Shown here: positions 25,099-32,335 of the stretch, in pieces | Numbering within the stretch: the first letter of the stretch is position 1 | Layout: every line of letters starts with the position of its first letter | From: Candidatus Hermodarchaeota archaeon | GTDB taxonomy: Archaea; Asgardarchaeota; Hermodarchaeia; Hermodarchaeales; Hermodarchaeaceae | Assembly (NCBI GenBank): GCA_016839365.1 | Contig: JAEOUH010000007.1 | Span: 1 to 32,335, forward strand | Reading direction: 5' to 3' | Length of the DNA: 32,335 bases | Program-made: the position numbers and the translations under genes | Notes under the pieces: generated by a model | What the model was told of the DNA's origin: nothing | The model's database searches: none | What the model saw: only the letters and a program-made list of their open reading frames with translations

Positions 25099-26268
25099 TT
25101 AGCTATCCCTCTTGAAGACGCAGACCGTTCCGACCTGCATCAAATCACCCCATGCCTGACACACACCTGTTTCTGCCTTGGGGACTTGGCGCTTCCCAGC
25201 CTCATCACGAAGCTGCCAGAAGGCTTCACAACACTTCATCAGTCCAGCTGCGGCAATCGGATTACCCACACCGAGTAACCCACCTGAAGGGCAAATAGGC
25301 AAATCACCGTCACGCGCGGTGACCCCCTCCACTGTCAACTTTGGCGCCTGCCCCTTCTCCGCCAGCAGCAGACCCTCCATATGATGCAGCTCCTTATAGG
25401 TAAATGGATCATAGGGTTCAGCGAAGCTGACTTCTTGGGGTGGGTCATTGATTTTCGCCATTTTGTAGGCCATTTTGGCGGCTTTGGCGACGTATTGGGG
25501 GAAGTAGAGGTCGCGGTTGGTCCAGTAGGCGCTGTCGAGTGACCATCCGACGCCATCGAGCCAAACGGGTGCATCAGTGTATTTGCGGGCGACATCTTCG
25601 GAAGCAAGGATGAGAGCTGCGGCGCCGTCGCTGGGCGGGCTGATGTCAAGGCGGTTGACTGGGTAAACCATGATTTCGGAGTTGAGAACATCATCAACGG
25701 TGATTTTGGCAGCAAGTTGTGCGCTGGGATGGTCCAGAGCGTTCCCCTTGTTTTTAACAGCCACTTGGGCGATGTGTTCTTTGGGGATGCCGTGAACCTT
25801 CATGTAGCGGTGCATTTCTAGGGCGAAGATCCAGACGAGGTTAGGGTTGAGTGGTCGGCTGATGATTGGGTCCCAGATACTGCGGAAGGCGGTTTGTGGG
25901 TGGGGGAAGCAGGGGCTCATTTTTTCTTCGCAGACCACGAGGCAGGTGTCGTGCATACCTGAGGCGATGTGCCACCAGCCACCGATTGGTGCAAAGACAC
26001 CAGTGCCACCGCCGACGTAGACGTGAGTATATGGTTTTTGGGTTGCACCTGCACCGTCGAGGAGGTTTTCCGATTTCATATGGATACCATCGAAGGCATC
26101 GGGGGCGGTTCCCATAACCACGCTGTCGATTTCGTTGCGAGACATGCCAGCGGATTCGAGGGCCATGTTGGCGGCGTAAAATGAGAGTTCCTTGCCGGAT
26201 TCTTTAAGGCGTCGGCGATAGAGGGTGATTCCGGCGCCTATGACGGCTACGCGTTTTCTAATGTTCAT
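25099..26268 (-). CDS. Thiolase-fold protein B, lacking catalytic Cys and His (SCP2-thiolase/Ltp2-like)
   Basis: 389 residues from the ATG at 26268, where GGAGG lies 9 nt upstream; the longer frame starting at 26316 runs into the previous gene. The thiolase fold is clear: IASGMHDTCLVVCEEKMS, DISPPSDGAAALIL, then PYDPFTYKELHHME and SGGLLGVGNP. Aligned without gaps to the thiolase nucleophile region (CxSG...SGxxD), the Cys position is G87 (GGTG, 87-90), and no Cys occurs before residue 109. The HDCF position is Y286-DPF, and the GHP position is G335-N336-P337. It cannot work as an ordinary thiolase. Ltp2-type aldolases, also paired with DUF35, likewise lack the thiolase Cys and carry Tyr at catalytic sites. 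Retro-aldol cleavage of an acyl-CoA is the best guess. Confidence 0.88.
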   Translation of the reverse strand: MNIRKRVAVIGAGITLYRRRLKESGKELSFYAANMALESAGMSRNEIDSVVMGTAPDAFDGIHMKSENLLDGAGATQKPYTHVYVGGGTGVFAPIGGWWHIASGMHDTCLVVCEEKMSPCFPHPQTAFRSIWDPIISRPLNPNLVWIFALEMHRYMKVHGIPKEHIAQVAVKNKGNALDHPSAQLAAKITVDDVLNSEIMVYPVNRLDISPPSDGAAALILASEDVARKYTDAPVWLDGVGWSLDSAYWTNRDLYFPQYVAKAAKMAYKMAKINDPPQEVSFAEPYDPFTYKELHHMEGLLLAEKGQAPKLTVEGVTARDGDLPICPSGGLLGVGNPIAAAGLMKCCEAFWQLRDEAGKRQVPKAETGVCQAWGDLMQVGTVCVFKRDS

Positions 26269-26285
26269 TCTATATTCCTCCTTGG

Positions 26286-27437
26286 TTAGTTTTCGTTGCT
26301 TAATACAGCGACACAACCGCTTGCGGTAGGAACGCCACGCCAGCTCTGAGCGAGAGCAGTTTTAGCGTTTTTAATTTGTCGTTTGCCAGCGTGTCCACGC
26401 AGCTGATATACACACTCTAAGACCGACTGTAATGCGGAGCCTTCGAGGAGGTTTCCTGCGCCTAGTCGTCCGCCTGAAACGTTGACGGGGAATGCGCCAT
26501 CGCGATTGAATTCGCCGGCTTCTGCGAGTTTCCCGGCTTTGCCAGGTTCGCACAGTTGAAGGGCTTCAAGGTGTTGAAGTTCCTTGTACGAGAAATAGTC
26601 ATCAACTTCAGCAAAGTCGAATTCTTTGCGGGGGTTTTTAATGTCTGCGCGTTTGTATGCACGATCCCGTGCGAGGTTGGTATATCCCGCAGCGCCCCAA
26701 TCTCGTGCTTCGAGCCACGGTGTATCAGAACACCAACCCAGTCCCTTGATCCAAATAGGATGATCGGAGAGTTCTTTGGCTTTCTTTTCGGAAGCGAGGA
26801 CTATGACGATCATGCCATCGGCCAGTGGGCTGATGTCGCGTTGGGTTAGGGGATGGGAGACCATCGTGGAGTTGATGACTTCATCAACTGTCATATCTGC
26901 AGGAAATGCAGCCAACGGATTGTCCATGGCGTTGCGTTTGTTTTTCACAACGACGGCTGCGCATTGTTCCCGCGTTGTTTTGGTCTCATGCAAGTATCGT
27001 TGCATTTCCAATCCCGCGATAAAGTAGGGGTGGACGTTGAATGCACGATTATAGACTGGGTCTAAGGCATGAGTCAAAATACCATCAAAGGTGAGCATAT
27101 CCGAGGCCTTGCTATGCGCCTCGATTGCTACCACGTCAAATAATCCGGTTTCAATCTGCATGGTACCGTTTGCCAGTGCAAGCAGACCGTCACCTCCAAT
27201 CGTACACACGGATCGGAGAACGGCACCGAGTTGGTCGGGGACAAACTCATCAAAGATGGAATACCCTTCCCAGTAGTCTTCAGCTGCAGTAAGGAAGCTG
27301 CCAATGTCTTCGCGGGCGTTGACGCCTGCATCCGCGTAGGCTTTAACAGCTGCTTCAAACATCTGTTCCTTAAACGAAACCTCTGCCGTTACCGAATTAA
27401 ATGATGTGCACCCAATTCCAATTATTGCCACTGTCAC
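26286..27437 (-). CDS. Thiolase-fold protein A, lacking catalytic Cys and His
   Basis: 383 residues, GTG start at 27437. It is a paralogue of the next gene: both share VKNK-x-NA, DISP-x-DG, Y-KEL-x-H-x-E, SGG-x-LG-x-GN and AGKRQ. A gapless alignment to the thiolase active site puts G81 (GGDG, 81-84) at the nucleophile, D279 at the HDCF histidine (DDYF) and N329 at the GHP histidine (GNL). C78 lies three residues before the nucleophile position and is unlikely to replace it. It is the first gene of the operon A-B-DUF35-DUF35. Chain A may be an inactive partner, or may carry half of the site in an A-B heteromer. That is inference; the loss of all three catalytic residues is seen directly. Confidence 0.87.
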   Translation of the reverse strand: MTVAIIGIGCTSFNSVTAEVSFKEQMFEAAVKAYADAGVNAREDIGSFLTAAEDYWEGYSIFDEFVPDQLGAVLRSVCTIGGDGLLALANGTMQIETGLFDVVAIEAHSKASDMLTFDGILTHALDPVYNRAFNVHPYFIAGLEMQRYLHETKTTREQCAAVVVKNKRNAMDNPLAAFPADMTVDEVINSTMVSHPLTQRDISPLADGMIVIVLASEKKAKELSDHPIWIKGLGWCSDTPWLEARDWGAAGYTNLARDRAYKRADIKNPRKEFDFAEVDDYFSYKELQHLEALQLCEPGKAGKLAEAGEFNRDGAFPVNVSGGRLGAGNLLEGSALQSVLECVYQLRGHAGKRQIKNAKTALAQSWRGVPTASGCVAVLSNEN

Positions 27438-27907
27438 AATAGATCACTCTGAATTTGTTAATGAAATTGGAACATTATTTCGAGTAGTCGGGTTGAGGGT
27501 TGGGTTCTCTCTTTTCAAAAGTCTTATGGCTGGTTCTCATTTTCTTTGAGTGAAGCTTTCGCTTCTTTACATCTGAGTTTCATTTGTTATCTCAAAGAGT
27601 TCAATTTATTTTTTGTTATCCTCTCCTTCTTTTAGCGCATATAAAGAGTTCAAATCATGTGAAGAATTTAGATAGAATAACGTGTTTCGGGAGTTTTGAG
27701 AATATCATGAAAACGATTTGAATAAAGAATGAATGGCTTTGGACTCAAAGTTTAGCAATGATCCAACAACTTGTAAAATTGCAACCTCTATCTCTGTGTT
27801 AATACTGAAAGTCTTTATAGCCCATTTGGATACTAGGCTTCGAGTTCGTCTTGGATAACAAGAGTCGTACAAATTTTTCTTGATACAGATTTGGGAGCAG
27901 ATTATTC
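27438..27907. other. AT-rich divergent intergenic region
   Basis: 470 nt with no convincing frame. It must hold the promoter of the thiolase/DUF35 operon (leftward) and that of the stress-protein gene (rightward). A 5-bp hairpin, GAAGC-TTTC-GCTTC, is at 27552-27565. No tRNA, repeat array or recognisable operator is seen. Confidence 0.5.
27813..27820 (+). promoter_or_regulatory. Candidate TATA box for the USP-permease operon
   Basis: CTTTATAG lies about 95 nt upstream of the ATG at 27908. The same octamer occurs upstream of the 11119 gene (11072-11079). The predicted leader is about 60 nt. Confidence 0.3.
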
Positions 27908-28792
27908 ATGAACTTTTTGTTCTCTGAAGAATGGAAAGAGCCAAGGATGAATCGTATTCTTGTCCCGGTTCAAGGATTTCCTGCAGAAGTGAGTGCGATT
28001 AATTTAGCATTCTACTTGGCAGAATTTTCAAAGGCAAGAATTTCCGTCTTACATTGCAAAGAACGCTTTAGCCAAATAAGTGAATATTGGCTTAATCGTT
28101 TATCAGGACACGTAAAATCTCTTTCTGTTCTTTTGCAAGTTCCATTCAGTTTTGAGGAAATAACACGTTTTCGAGCTTCGGATGCTATTCTGAAATCAAG
28201 TCATAAACAAGAATGCGATTTGATTATCATGACAGCTGCACAAAAGTCTCATCACAAGTACATATACGGATCCACAGCTCGTCGAGTTGCAAGGAAAACT
28301 AATGTTCCACTGTTAGTCATTGCATCGTGGTTGGAGGATTTCGCTAAACACCAAGAACCAGTACTTCGAAAAATCCTAATTCCGATTCGAAGTAAACGTC
28401 AAGACTTTTCAGCTCTTCAATTAGCTGCGGCTTTGAAGAAAAGTTCTGCTGCCAAAACAGCTGAACTAATTGCACTGAATATTACCCTTTTACCTTTGGT
28501 AACAAGTTTAACAGCAACAGATGCACCTGAAATCCGGATTGAACGAGAACGCTTTATCCAGGATGTGACTGTTTTTTCCAAACAAACCGGAATCAAAATT
28601 TCACCTGTACATGTAGCAGCTAGGGAACTTAGTGATGCAGCCATTGAGATTGCAACCGAAAAACAAGTTGATCTAATTATTTTAGGCATTCATCAGAAAC
28701 CACACAGATTTGGTGGTTTTCTGGGTAGAGTATCTCGTAAAATTGCGACCGAGTCTAACGCGGCGGTTGTCATGATTTTTGGAATGAATTAA
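27908..28792 (+). CDS. Tandem universal stress protein (two UspA domains)
   Basis: 294 residues. Two UspA domains lie head to tail. The first starts at NRILVPVQG (about 15) and ends near residue 140, with DLIIMTA and a GSTARRVARKTNVPLLVI segment that matches the G-x-x-S-x-x-V nucleotide/phosphate loop region. The second starts at RKILIPI and ends with DLIILGIHQ and GRVSRKIATES-AVVMI. Universal stress proteins bind ATP or AMP and modulate other proteins. The start may instead be the ATG at 27947, which begins exactly at the domain; GGGAG upstream supports 27908. It lies 30 nt before an APC permease, a common pairing in which the Usp protein is thought to regulate the transporter. Confidence 0.85.
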   Translation: MNFLFSEEWKEPRMNRILVPVQGFPAEVSAINLAFYLAEFSKARISVLHCKERFSQISEYWLNRLSGHVKSLSVLLQVPFSFEEITRFRASDAILKSSHKQECDLIIMTAAQKSHHKYIYGSTARRVARKTNVPLLVIASWLEDFAKHQEPVLRKILIPIRSKRQDFSALQLAAALKKSSAAKTAELIALNITLLPLVTSLTATDAPEIRIERERFIQDVTVFSKQTGIKISPVHVAARELSDAAIEIATEKQVDLIILGIHQKPHRFGGFLGRVSRKIATESNAAVVMIFGMN

Positions 28793-28822
28793 TCAAGCCA
28801 AATAAATCCGAGCTGAGCAAAC

Positions 28823-30250
28823 ATGACTCCTAGAACTCAAAAGTCCAAAGAAGAAAAAGAACAAGTGAGTTTGGTTAGGACACTTGGGTTTTGGGGGAGT
28901 TTTGGAATGGGATTTGCTGATATTGGTGCAGATATTTTCCTAGCTCTCGGAGTCGTTGTTGTGTGGGCTATGGGTGCGGCCCCACTTGCGTTTCTCATTG
29001 CATCCATACTGTATGCGTGTACAGGTCTCAGCTATACTGAACTTGCATCCACTTACCCTATTGCTGGTGGAGGGTCTGTATATGCGCGAAAAGCATTTGG
29101 AGACATCGCAGGCTTCATTGCAGGATGGGGATTACTTCTTGATTACACCATCTGCATCCCACTATTTGCTTTAATCTCAATTGGCTATCTAGGATTTTTC
29201 TTTCCAACAATTATATTCGCGCATATCCTAATCGGACCCTTTCCTATCAGTGTGATGGGTATGATAGCCGCCATTCTCATGGTTTTTCTTATCTTCTTGA
29301 ATTATCTAGGAATTCGAGAAAGTGCAAACCTAAATATTGTGTTTGTAACCCTCTGCCTTGTAGGACTCGGTCTCCTATTGGTTATTGGATTTGTGACCGT
29401 ATGGAACTGGGCATTTTTATTATCGCAAATTCAGTGGGGAGTGGCTCCCACAGTTAGCAGTTTTCTTTACTCAATTAGTGTTGCCACAGTTAGTTTCATC
29501 GGACTAGAATCTATTTCAGAAGCTGCTGAAGAGACTAAAAATCCTGGAAAAACAATTACCCGATCAACACTTGCCCTTATCGTTTGTATAATTTTTTTCA
29601 CTGTGACCGTGTCACTTCTTGCATTGGGGATTGTGCCATGGCCACTCATCGCTGAAGGAACAGCAAATCCCTTGGCAGTTGTTGCAAGCTACTTACCTTG
29701 GGCGTTTATTCTTGCCCCTTTCATTGCGATTATTGGTGTAACAATTAGCTATGTTAGTGCTAATGCTGGAATTGTGGGTGTAAGTCGAGTATCCTATGAG
29801 ATGAGCCGATCTAAGCTTATTCCTCAATGGTTTAATAAATTGCATTCAAAATATCGTACACCTTACCGCAGCATAGTTCTTTTCTCTGCAATTGGTGTAG
29901 GATTTGCATTTCTTGGTGATCTAAATTTACTGGTTGACTTGTATGCCTTTGGGGCTTTGATTAGCTACATTATGGTGAATCTTGCATTAATTCAACTCCG
30001 GAATACTCAACCTAATATACATCGACCCTGGCGAGTCCCAGGTACAATCACCATACCATGGCGTGATGGCAATAAAATAGAAGTACCCCTACCAGCGGCG
30101 ATTGGCGTTATTTCATGTGCGGCTGTGTGGCTAATTGTTGTTTTGTTTAAGGAATTCGGACGCTTAGCGGGATTTGTCTGGTTTCTAGTAGGCTTCTTAC
30201 TTTATGTTATCTATCGAAAATCTCGTGGCATGTCATTACAGACCCATTAA
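28823..30250 (+). CDS. APC-family amino acid/polyamine permease
   Basis: 475 residues with about 12 hydrophobic helices and short loops. The first helix carries GFWGSFGMGFADIGADIF, the broken-helix substrate-binding region of APC transporters (usual consensus G-x-G-x-x-x-G). The second carries YTELASTYPIAGGGSVYAR, the conserved E-L-x-x-x-x-P-x-A-G-G motif, and SFIGLESISEAAEET-NPGK is the helix 6 motif. It should take up amino acids or related amines by cation symport or exchange. The long soluble C-terminus seen in some APC-USP fusions is missing; the stress-protein domains are encoded by the gene just upstream. Codon use and base composition look AT-richer than in the genes to the left. Confidence 0.92.
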   Translation: MTPRTQKSKEEKEQVSLVRTLGFWGSFGMGFADIGADIFLALGVVVVWAMGAAPLAFLIASILYACTGLSYTELASTYPIAGGGSVYARKAFGDIAGFIAGWGLLLDYTICIPLFALISIGYLGFFFPTIIFAHILIGPFPISVMGMIAAILMVFLIFLNYLGIRESANLNIVFVTLCLVGLGLLLVIGFVTVWNWAFLLSQIQWGVAPTVSSFLYSISVATVSFIGLESISEAAEETKNPGKTITRSTLALIVCIIFFTVTVSLLALGIVPWPLIAEGTANPLAVVASYLPWAFILAPFIAIIGVTISYVSANAGIVGVSRVSYEMSRSKLIPQWFNKLHSKYRTPYRSIVLFSAIGVGFAFLGDLNLLVDLYAFGALISYIMVNLALIQLRNTQPNIHRPWRVPGTITIPWRDGNKIEVPLPAAIGVISCAAVWLIVVLFKEFGRLAGFVWFLVGFLLYVIYRKSRGMSLQTH

Positions 30251-30440
30251 CTCACGTAAGGGTTGTTTGTCTTCATGGAATTGATATTTGTATATCGATT
30301 TATCGACGAATACATCATAATTGGTTGTTCAAGAAGGCACATACGCCTTCCTAGTGAGGAGGTTTTGAGAGACAACGCAAATGATTATATGACCGCTTCT
30401 TTGTCTTGTGTAGCAACCAACGACCGAGGTTGGTCTGAAT

Positions 30441-31511
30441 ATGGTTGATCAACGAATCAAGGAACACGCTCGTATCTTGGTTGAATATTCCACGAATGTG
30501 CAGGCAGGGGATATGGTTTACCTGATTTCAGCCCTAGACGCACATCAATTAGCAGTTGAAGTTGTCAAGAAATGTGCTGAGCGAGGAGCAGCAACTTTGA
30601 CGATAATGGATTCGTCAGAAATTAACCACGGTTATATGGATACAGCGACAGATGAAGCATTAGATGTGTTTCCGAAGCACCAGATGGAGGCCATTAAGGC
30701 TTCAGATGTTCTCATCAGATTGGCTTCGCCATCGAATACTCGCGCAATGGCTGGAGTGGACCCGAAACGGCTTATGCGGCGGCAAATAACTACTAAGTCC
30801 ATCTCCGAGGAAGTACTCAACAAGCGTTGGTGCTTGACTCTTCACCCGAATCAAGCCCTTGCCCAGGAGGCAAAAATGAGCTTGACAGAGTATCAGGACT
30901 TTGTTTATGGAGCGACATTGCTGGACTGGGAAAAGGAGGCAAAATTGATGCGAAAGCTGCGAGACAAACTTCAGGAACACTCAACTATTCGATTTATTGG
31001 GAAAGACACCGACTTGAAGGCCTCAACTAAAGACCGATTATGGGTGTCTGCTGAAGGCACAAACAATATGCCTAGTGGTGAAGTGTTCACCAGCCCCAAG
31101 GAAGAAACCGTTGAAGGGAAAATCTATTTCGATATCCCCTTTCTCTACGCAGGCACCGAAATTCAAGGAGTCTATCTCGAATTCGAAAAAGGGAAAGTCA
31201 TCAACCACTCCGCAGAGAAAGGACGAGAAGCCTTGGAAGCAGCGCTCAATTCTGATAATGGCTCCCGGTATATGGGAGAAATGGCGATAGGGACGAACCG
31301 GGGAATCAAAAAATATACCTTGAACATGCTCTTTGACGAAAAAATCGGTGACACAATTCATTGTGCATTGGGAAATGCATACCCCGAATGTAAGGGAACC
31401 AACCAAAGTGCCGTTCACGTTGACATCATCAAAAGCATGAAAGACGACGGGAAGATCATGGCCGGTGATTTTGTCATCTACAATCGAGGTAAATATTTTT
31501 GGGAAAAATGA
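30441..31511 (+). CDS. M29-family metalloaminopeptidase
   Basis: 356 residues, slightly shorter than most members (about 370-410). M29 enzymes (AmpS/AmpT) remove N-terminal residues from peptides using two metal ions. The metal-site region is intact: E214 in NMPSGEVFTSP, E280 in GEMAIGTN, H307 in GDTIHCALG, and H326/D328 in SAVHVDI. The 66-residue spacing between the two glutamates matches the family as I know it. It is cytoplasmic, with no signal peptide. GAGGT lies 10 nt before the ATG. A TldD/PmbA-type protein follows in the same direction, suggesting a small peptide-breakdown locus. Confidence 0.93.
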   Translation: MVDQRIKEHARILVEYSTNVQAGDMVYLISALDAHQLAVEVVKKCAERGAATLTIMDSSEINHGYMDTATDEALDVFPKHQMEAIKASDVLIRLASPSNTRAMAGVDPKRLMRRQITTKSISEEVLNKRWCLTLHPNQALAQEAKMSLTEYQDFVYGATLLDWEKEAKLMRKLRDKLQEHSTIRFIGKDTDLKASTKDRLWVSAEGTNNMPSGEVFTSPKEETVEGKIYFDIPFLYAGTEIQGVYLEFEKGKVINHSAEKGREALEAALNSDNGSRYMGEMAIGTNRGIKKYTLNMLFDEKIGDTIHCALGNAYPECKGTNQSAVHVDIIKSMKDDGKIMAGDFVIYNRGKYFWEK

Positions 31512-31521
31512 ACAGCTATCC

Positions 31522-31537
31522 TGAGAATACATTCTCA
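31522..31537. repeat. 16-nt palindrome between the peptidase genes
   Basis: TGAGAAT-AC-ATTCTCA is a perfect inverted repeat with a 2-nt centre, 11 nt after the aminopeptidase stop. The loop is too small for a good RNA hairpin, so a protein-binding site is more plausible than a terminator. It lies about 35 nt before the TldD TATA candidate. Confidence 0.35.
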
Positions 31538-31571
31538 TCTTTCTGTGTGAAAAACCAGTAGATGAGTACCG

Positions 31572-31579
31572 CTTTTATG
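31572..31579 (+). promoter_or_regulatory. Candidate TATA box for the TldD-like gene
   Basis: CTTTTATG is centred about 32 nt before the ATG at 31608, which lacks a Shine-Dalgarno site. This fits a leaderless or near-leaderless transcript, as is common in archaea. Confidence 0.35.
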
Positions 31580-31607
31580 GGTTGAACATGCATTTCGCTT
31601 TGATTCT

Positions 31608-32335
31608 ATGACGTTTCATGACTTGGTGCACCATGGTGTCGATTACGGCACCACTCAAGGAGCCAAATACATCGAGCTTCGCTACGTGAACAACGTGGTG
31701 GAAGGATATAGTACGCGAAATGGTGATATCCTTGCAGCAGGATTAACCGAGACTGCAGGAATCGGCATCCGTGCACTGGCTAGTGGTGGCATCGGCTTTG
31801 CTGCCACATCACGATTAGTAAAACCCGGAATTGAACGTGCTGTGGATGCAGCCATTCAACTAGCTCGAGCCTCTAAACGAAAAACGCCTTTACAGTTCTC
31901 TGAAGAACCGAGTGTTCAGACGAAATGGGAGGTTCCTGTCAAAACTCCGTTTATAGATATTCACTCCGAGGACAAACTAAATCGGGTCTTAGAAGTGGAC
32001 AAAGAACTCACAAGTACAGTCGGCGACAAGACCCTTCCCTACCGCGTAATTGTCACCGCACTAGAGACCCAGCGAAAATACATTGCAACGAGTGAAGGAA
32101 CCCGAATAGAATCCAATTTGAGCCTTGCCCGATACCTTGGATTACTCACAGCACAAGGAGAGAAGGGAACCGAACAACGCAGTGTAATGCATGGAGAAAC
32201 TGGCGGATGGGAATTTATTGACTCCCCAAAATTCGTCCAACGAATTATTGCCGAAGCAAAGGAAGTGAAAGAAGTTGCAGACAAAGCGGAACATATCACC
32301 TTTGACCAACCCATCGACATGCTCATCGGTCCAGA
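31608..32335 (+). CDS. TldD/PmbA-family metalloprotease-like protein (3' end cut by window)
   Basis: The first ~242 residues are inside the window and the frame runs off the right edge. The N-terminal TldD domain is clear: an early GAKYIELRYVN helix-strand, then ETAGIGIRALASGGIGFAAT (the G-x-G-x-R-x-x-x-x-G-x-x-G-F-A-x-T signature). The sequence stops near PIDMLIGP, just before where the HExxxH metal site would lie, so activity cannot be judged. TldD and PmbA form a protease that matures peptides such as microcin B17 in bacteria; archaeal copies are of unclear use. I chose the ATG at 31608 because the following residues match the family start. It lies about 97 nt after the aminopeptidase. Confidence 0.87.
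   Translation, partial: MTFHDLVHHGVDYGTTQGAKYIELRYVNNVVEGYSTRNGDILAAGLTETAGIGIRALASGGIGFAATSRLVKPGIERAVDAAIQLARASKRKTPLQFSEEPSVQTKWEVPVKTPFIDIHSEDKLNRVLEVDKELTSTVGDKTLPYRVIVTALETQRKYIATSEGTRIESNLSLARYLGLLTAQGEKGTEQRSVMHGETGGWEFIDSPKFVQRIIAEAKEVKEVADKAEHITFDQPIDMLIGP

Noticed and set aside
27552-27565. GAAGC/GCTTC hairpin as a terminator
   Set aside because: A 5-bp stem only, and no gene ends nearby on either strand, so a terminator role has no support.
30263-30448. 61-codon frame between the permease and the aminopeptidase
   Set aside because: No ribosome site and unremarkable composition; it overlaps the start of a well-supported gene in another frame.

Overview
The window reads as archaeal genomic DNA of moderate GC content. 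Evidence: an archaeal-type beta-CASP nuclease, TATA-like promoter elements, an M29/TldD peptidase pair, and stand-alone SCP2-type thiolases paired with DUF35 Zn-ribbon proteins. The combination of giant single-pass surface proteins, fatty-acid/acyl-CoA genes and frequent GGAGG-type ribosome sites fits an Asgard archaeon (Thorarchaeota-like). That placement is inference; no rRNA or marker gene is present to settle it.

Layout. (1) 1-8732, minus strand: two giant paralogous cell-surface proteins in tandem, each with a signal peptide, a long series of beta-sandwich/Ig-like modules, one C-terminal membrane helix and a basic juxtamembrane segment. The complete copy has a ~200-residue cytoplasmic tail containing a duplicated helical unit. 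(2) 8893-11000: a crotonase gene with an IS605/IS1341-type TnpB element directly upstream. (3) 11119-14522, plus strand: a TIM-barrel AP-endonuclease/sugar-isomerase-like (possibly CbiR-like) protein, a PHP phosphoesterase and a beta-CASP RNase. (4) 14544-19322: a fatty-acyl-CoA ligase, a membrane-anchored toast-rack-like protein, then divergently a second crotonase and a canonical thiolase, together a fatty-acid activation/beta-oxidation set, followed by an unknown polytopic membrane protein. (5) 20555-23758: two metallo-beta-lactamase-fold hydrolases, a small CxxC protein, and an ABC-2 permease preceded by only the C-terminal end of its ATPase. (6) 24099-27437, minus strand: a tight four-gene operon of two thiolase-fold proteins and two DUF35 proteins. 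Both thiolase-fold proteins have lost the catalytic Cys and His. (7) 27908-30250: a tandem universal-stress protein and an APC amino-acid permease in AT-richer DNA. (8) 30441-end: an M29 aminopeptidase and the start of a TldD/PmbA-family protein.

Much of the metabolism points to acyl-CoA chemistry: FadD-like activation, two crotonases and one true thiolase could supply three of the four beta-oxidation steps. No acyl-CoA dehydrogenase or 3-hydroxyacyl-CoA dehydrogenase is visible here. The Cys-less thiolase/DUF35 operon is the best candidate for an uncharacterised system. It resembles the Ltp2-ChsH2(DUF35) aldolase arrangement of steroid side-chain degradation, but it has two different thiolase-like chains and two different DUF35 chains, with catalytic-position residues unlike a thiolase.
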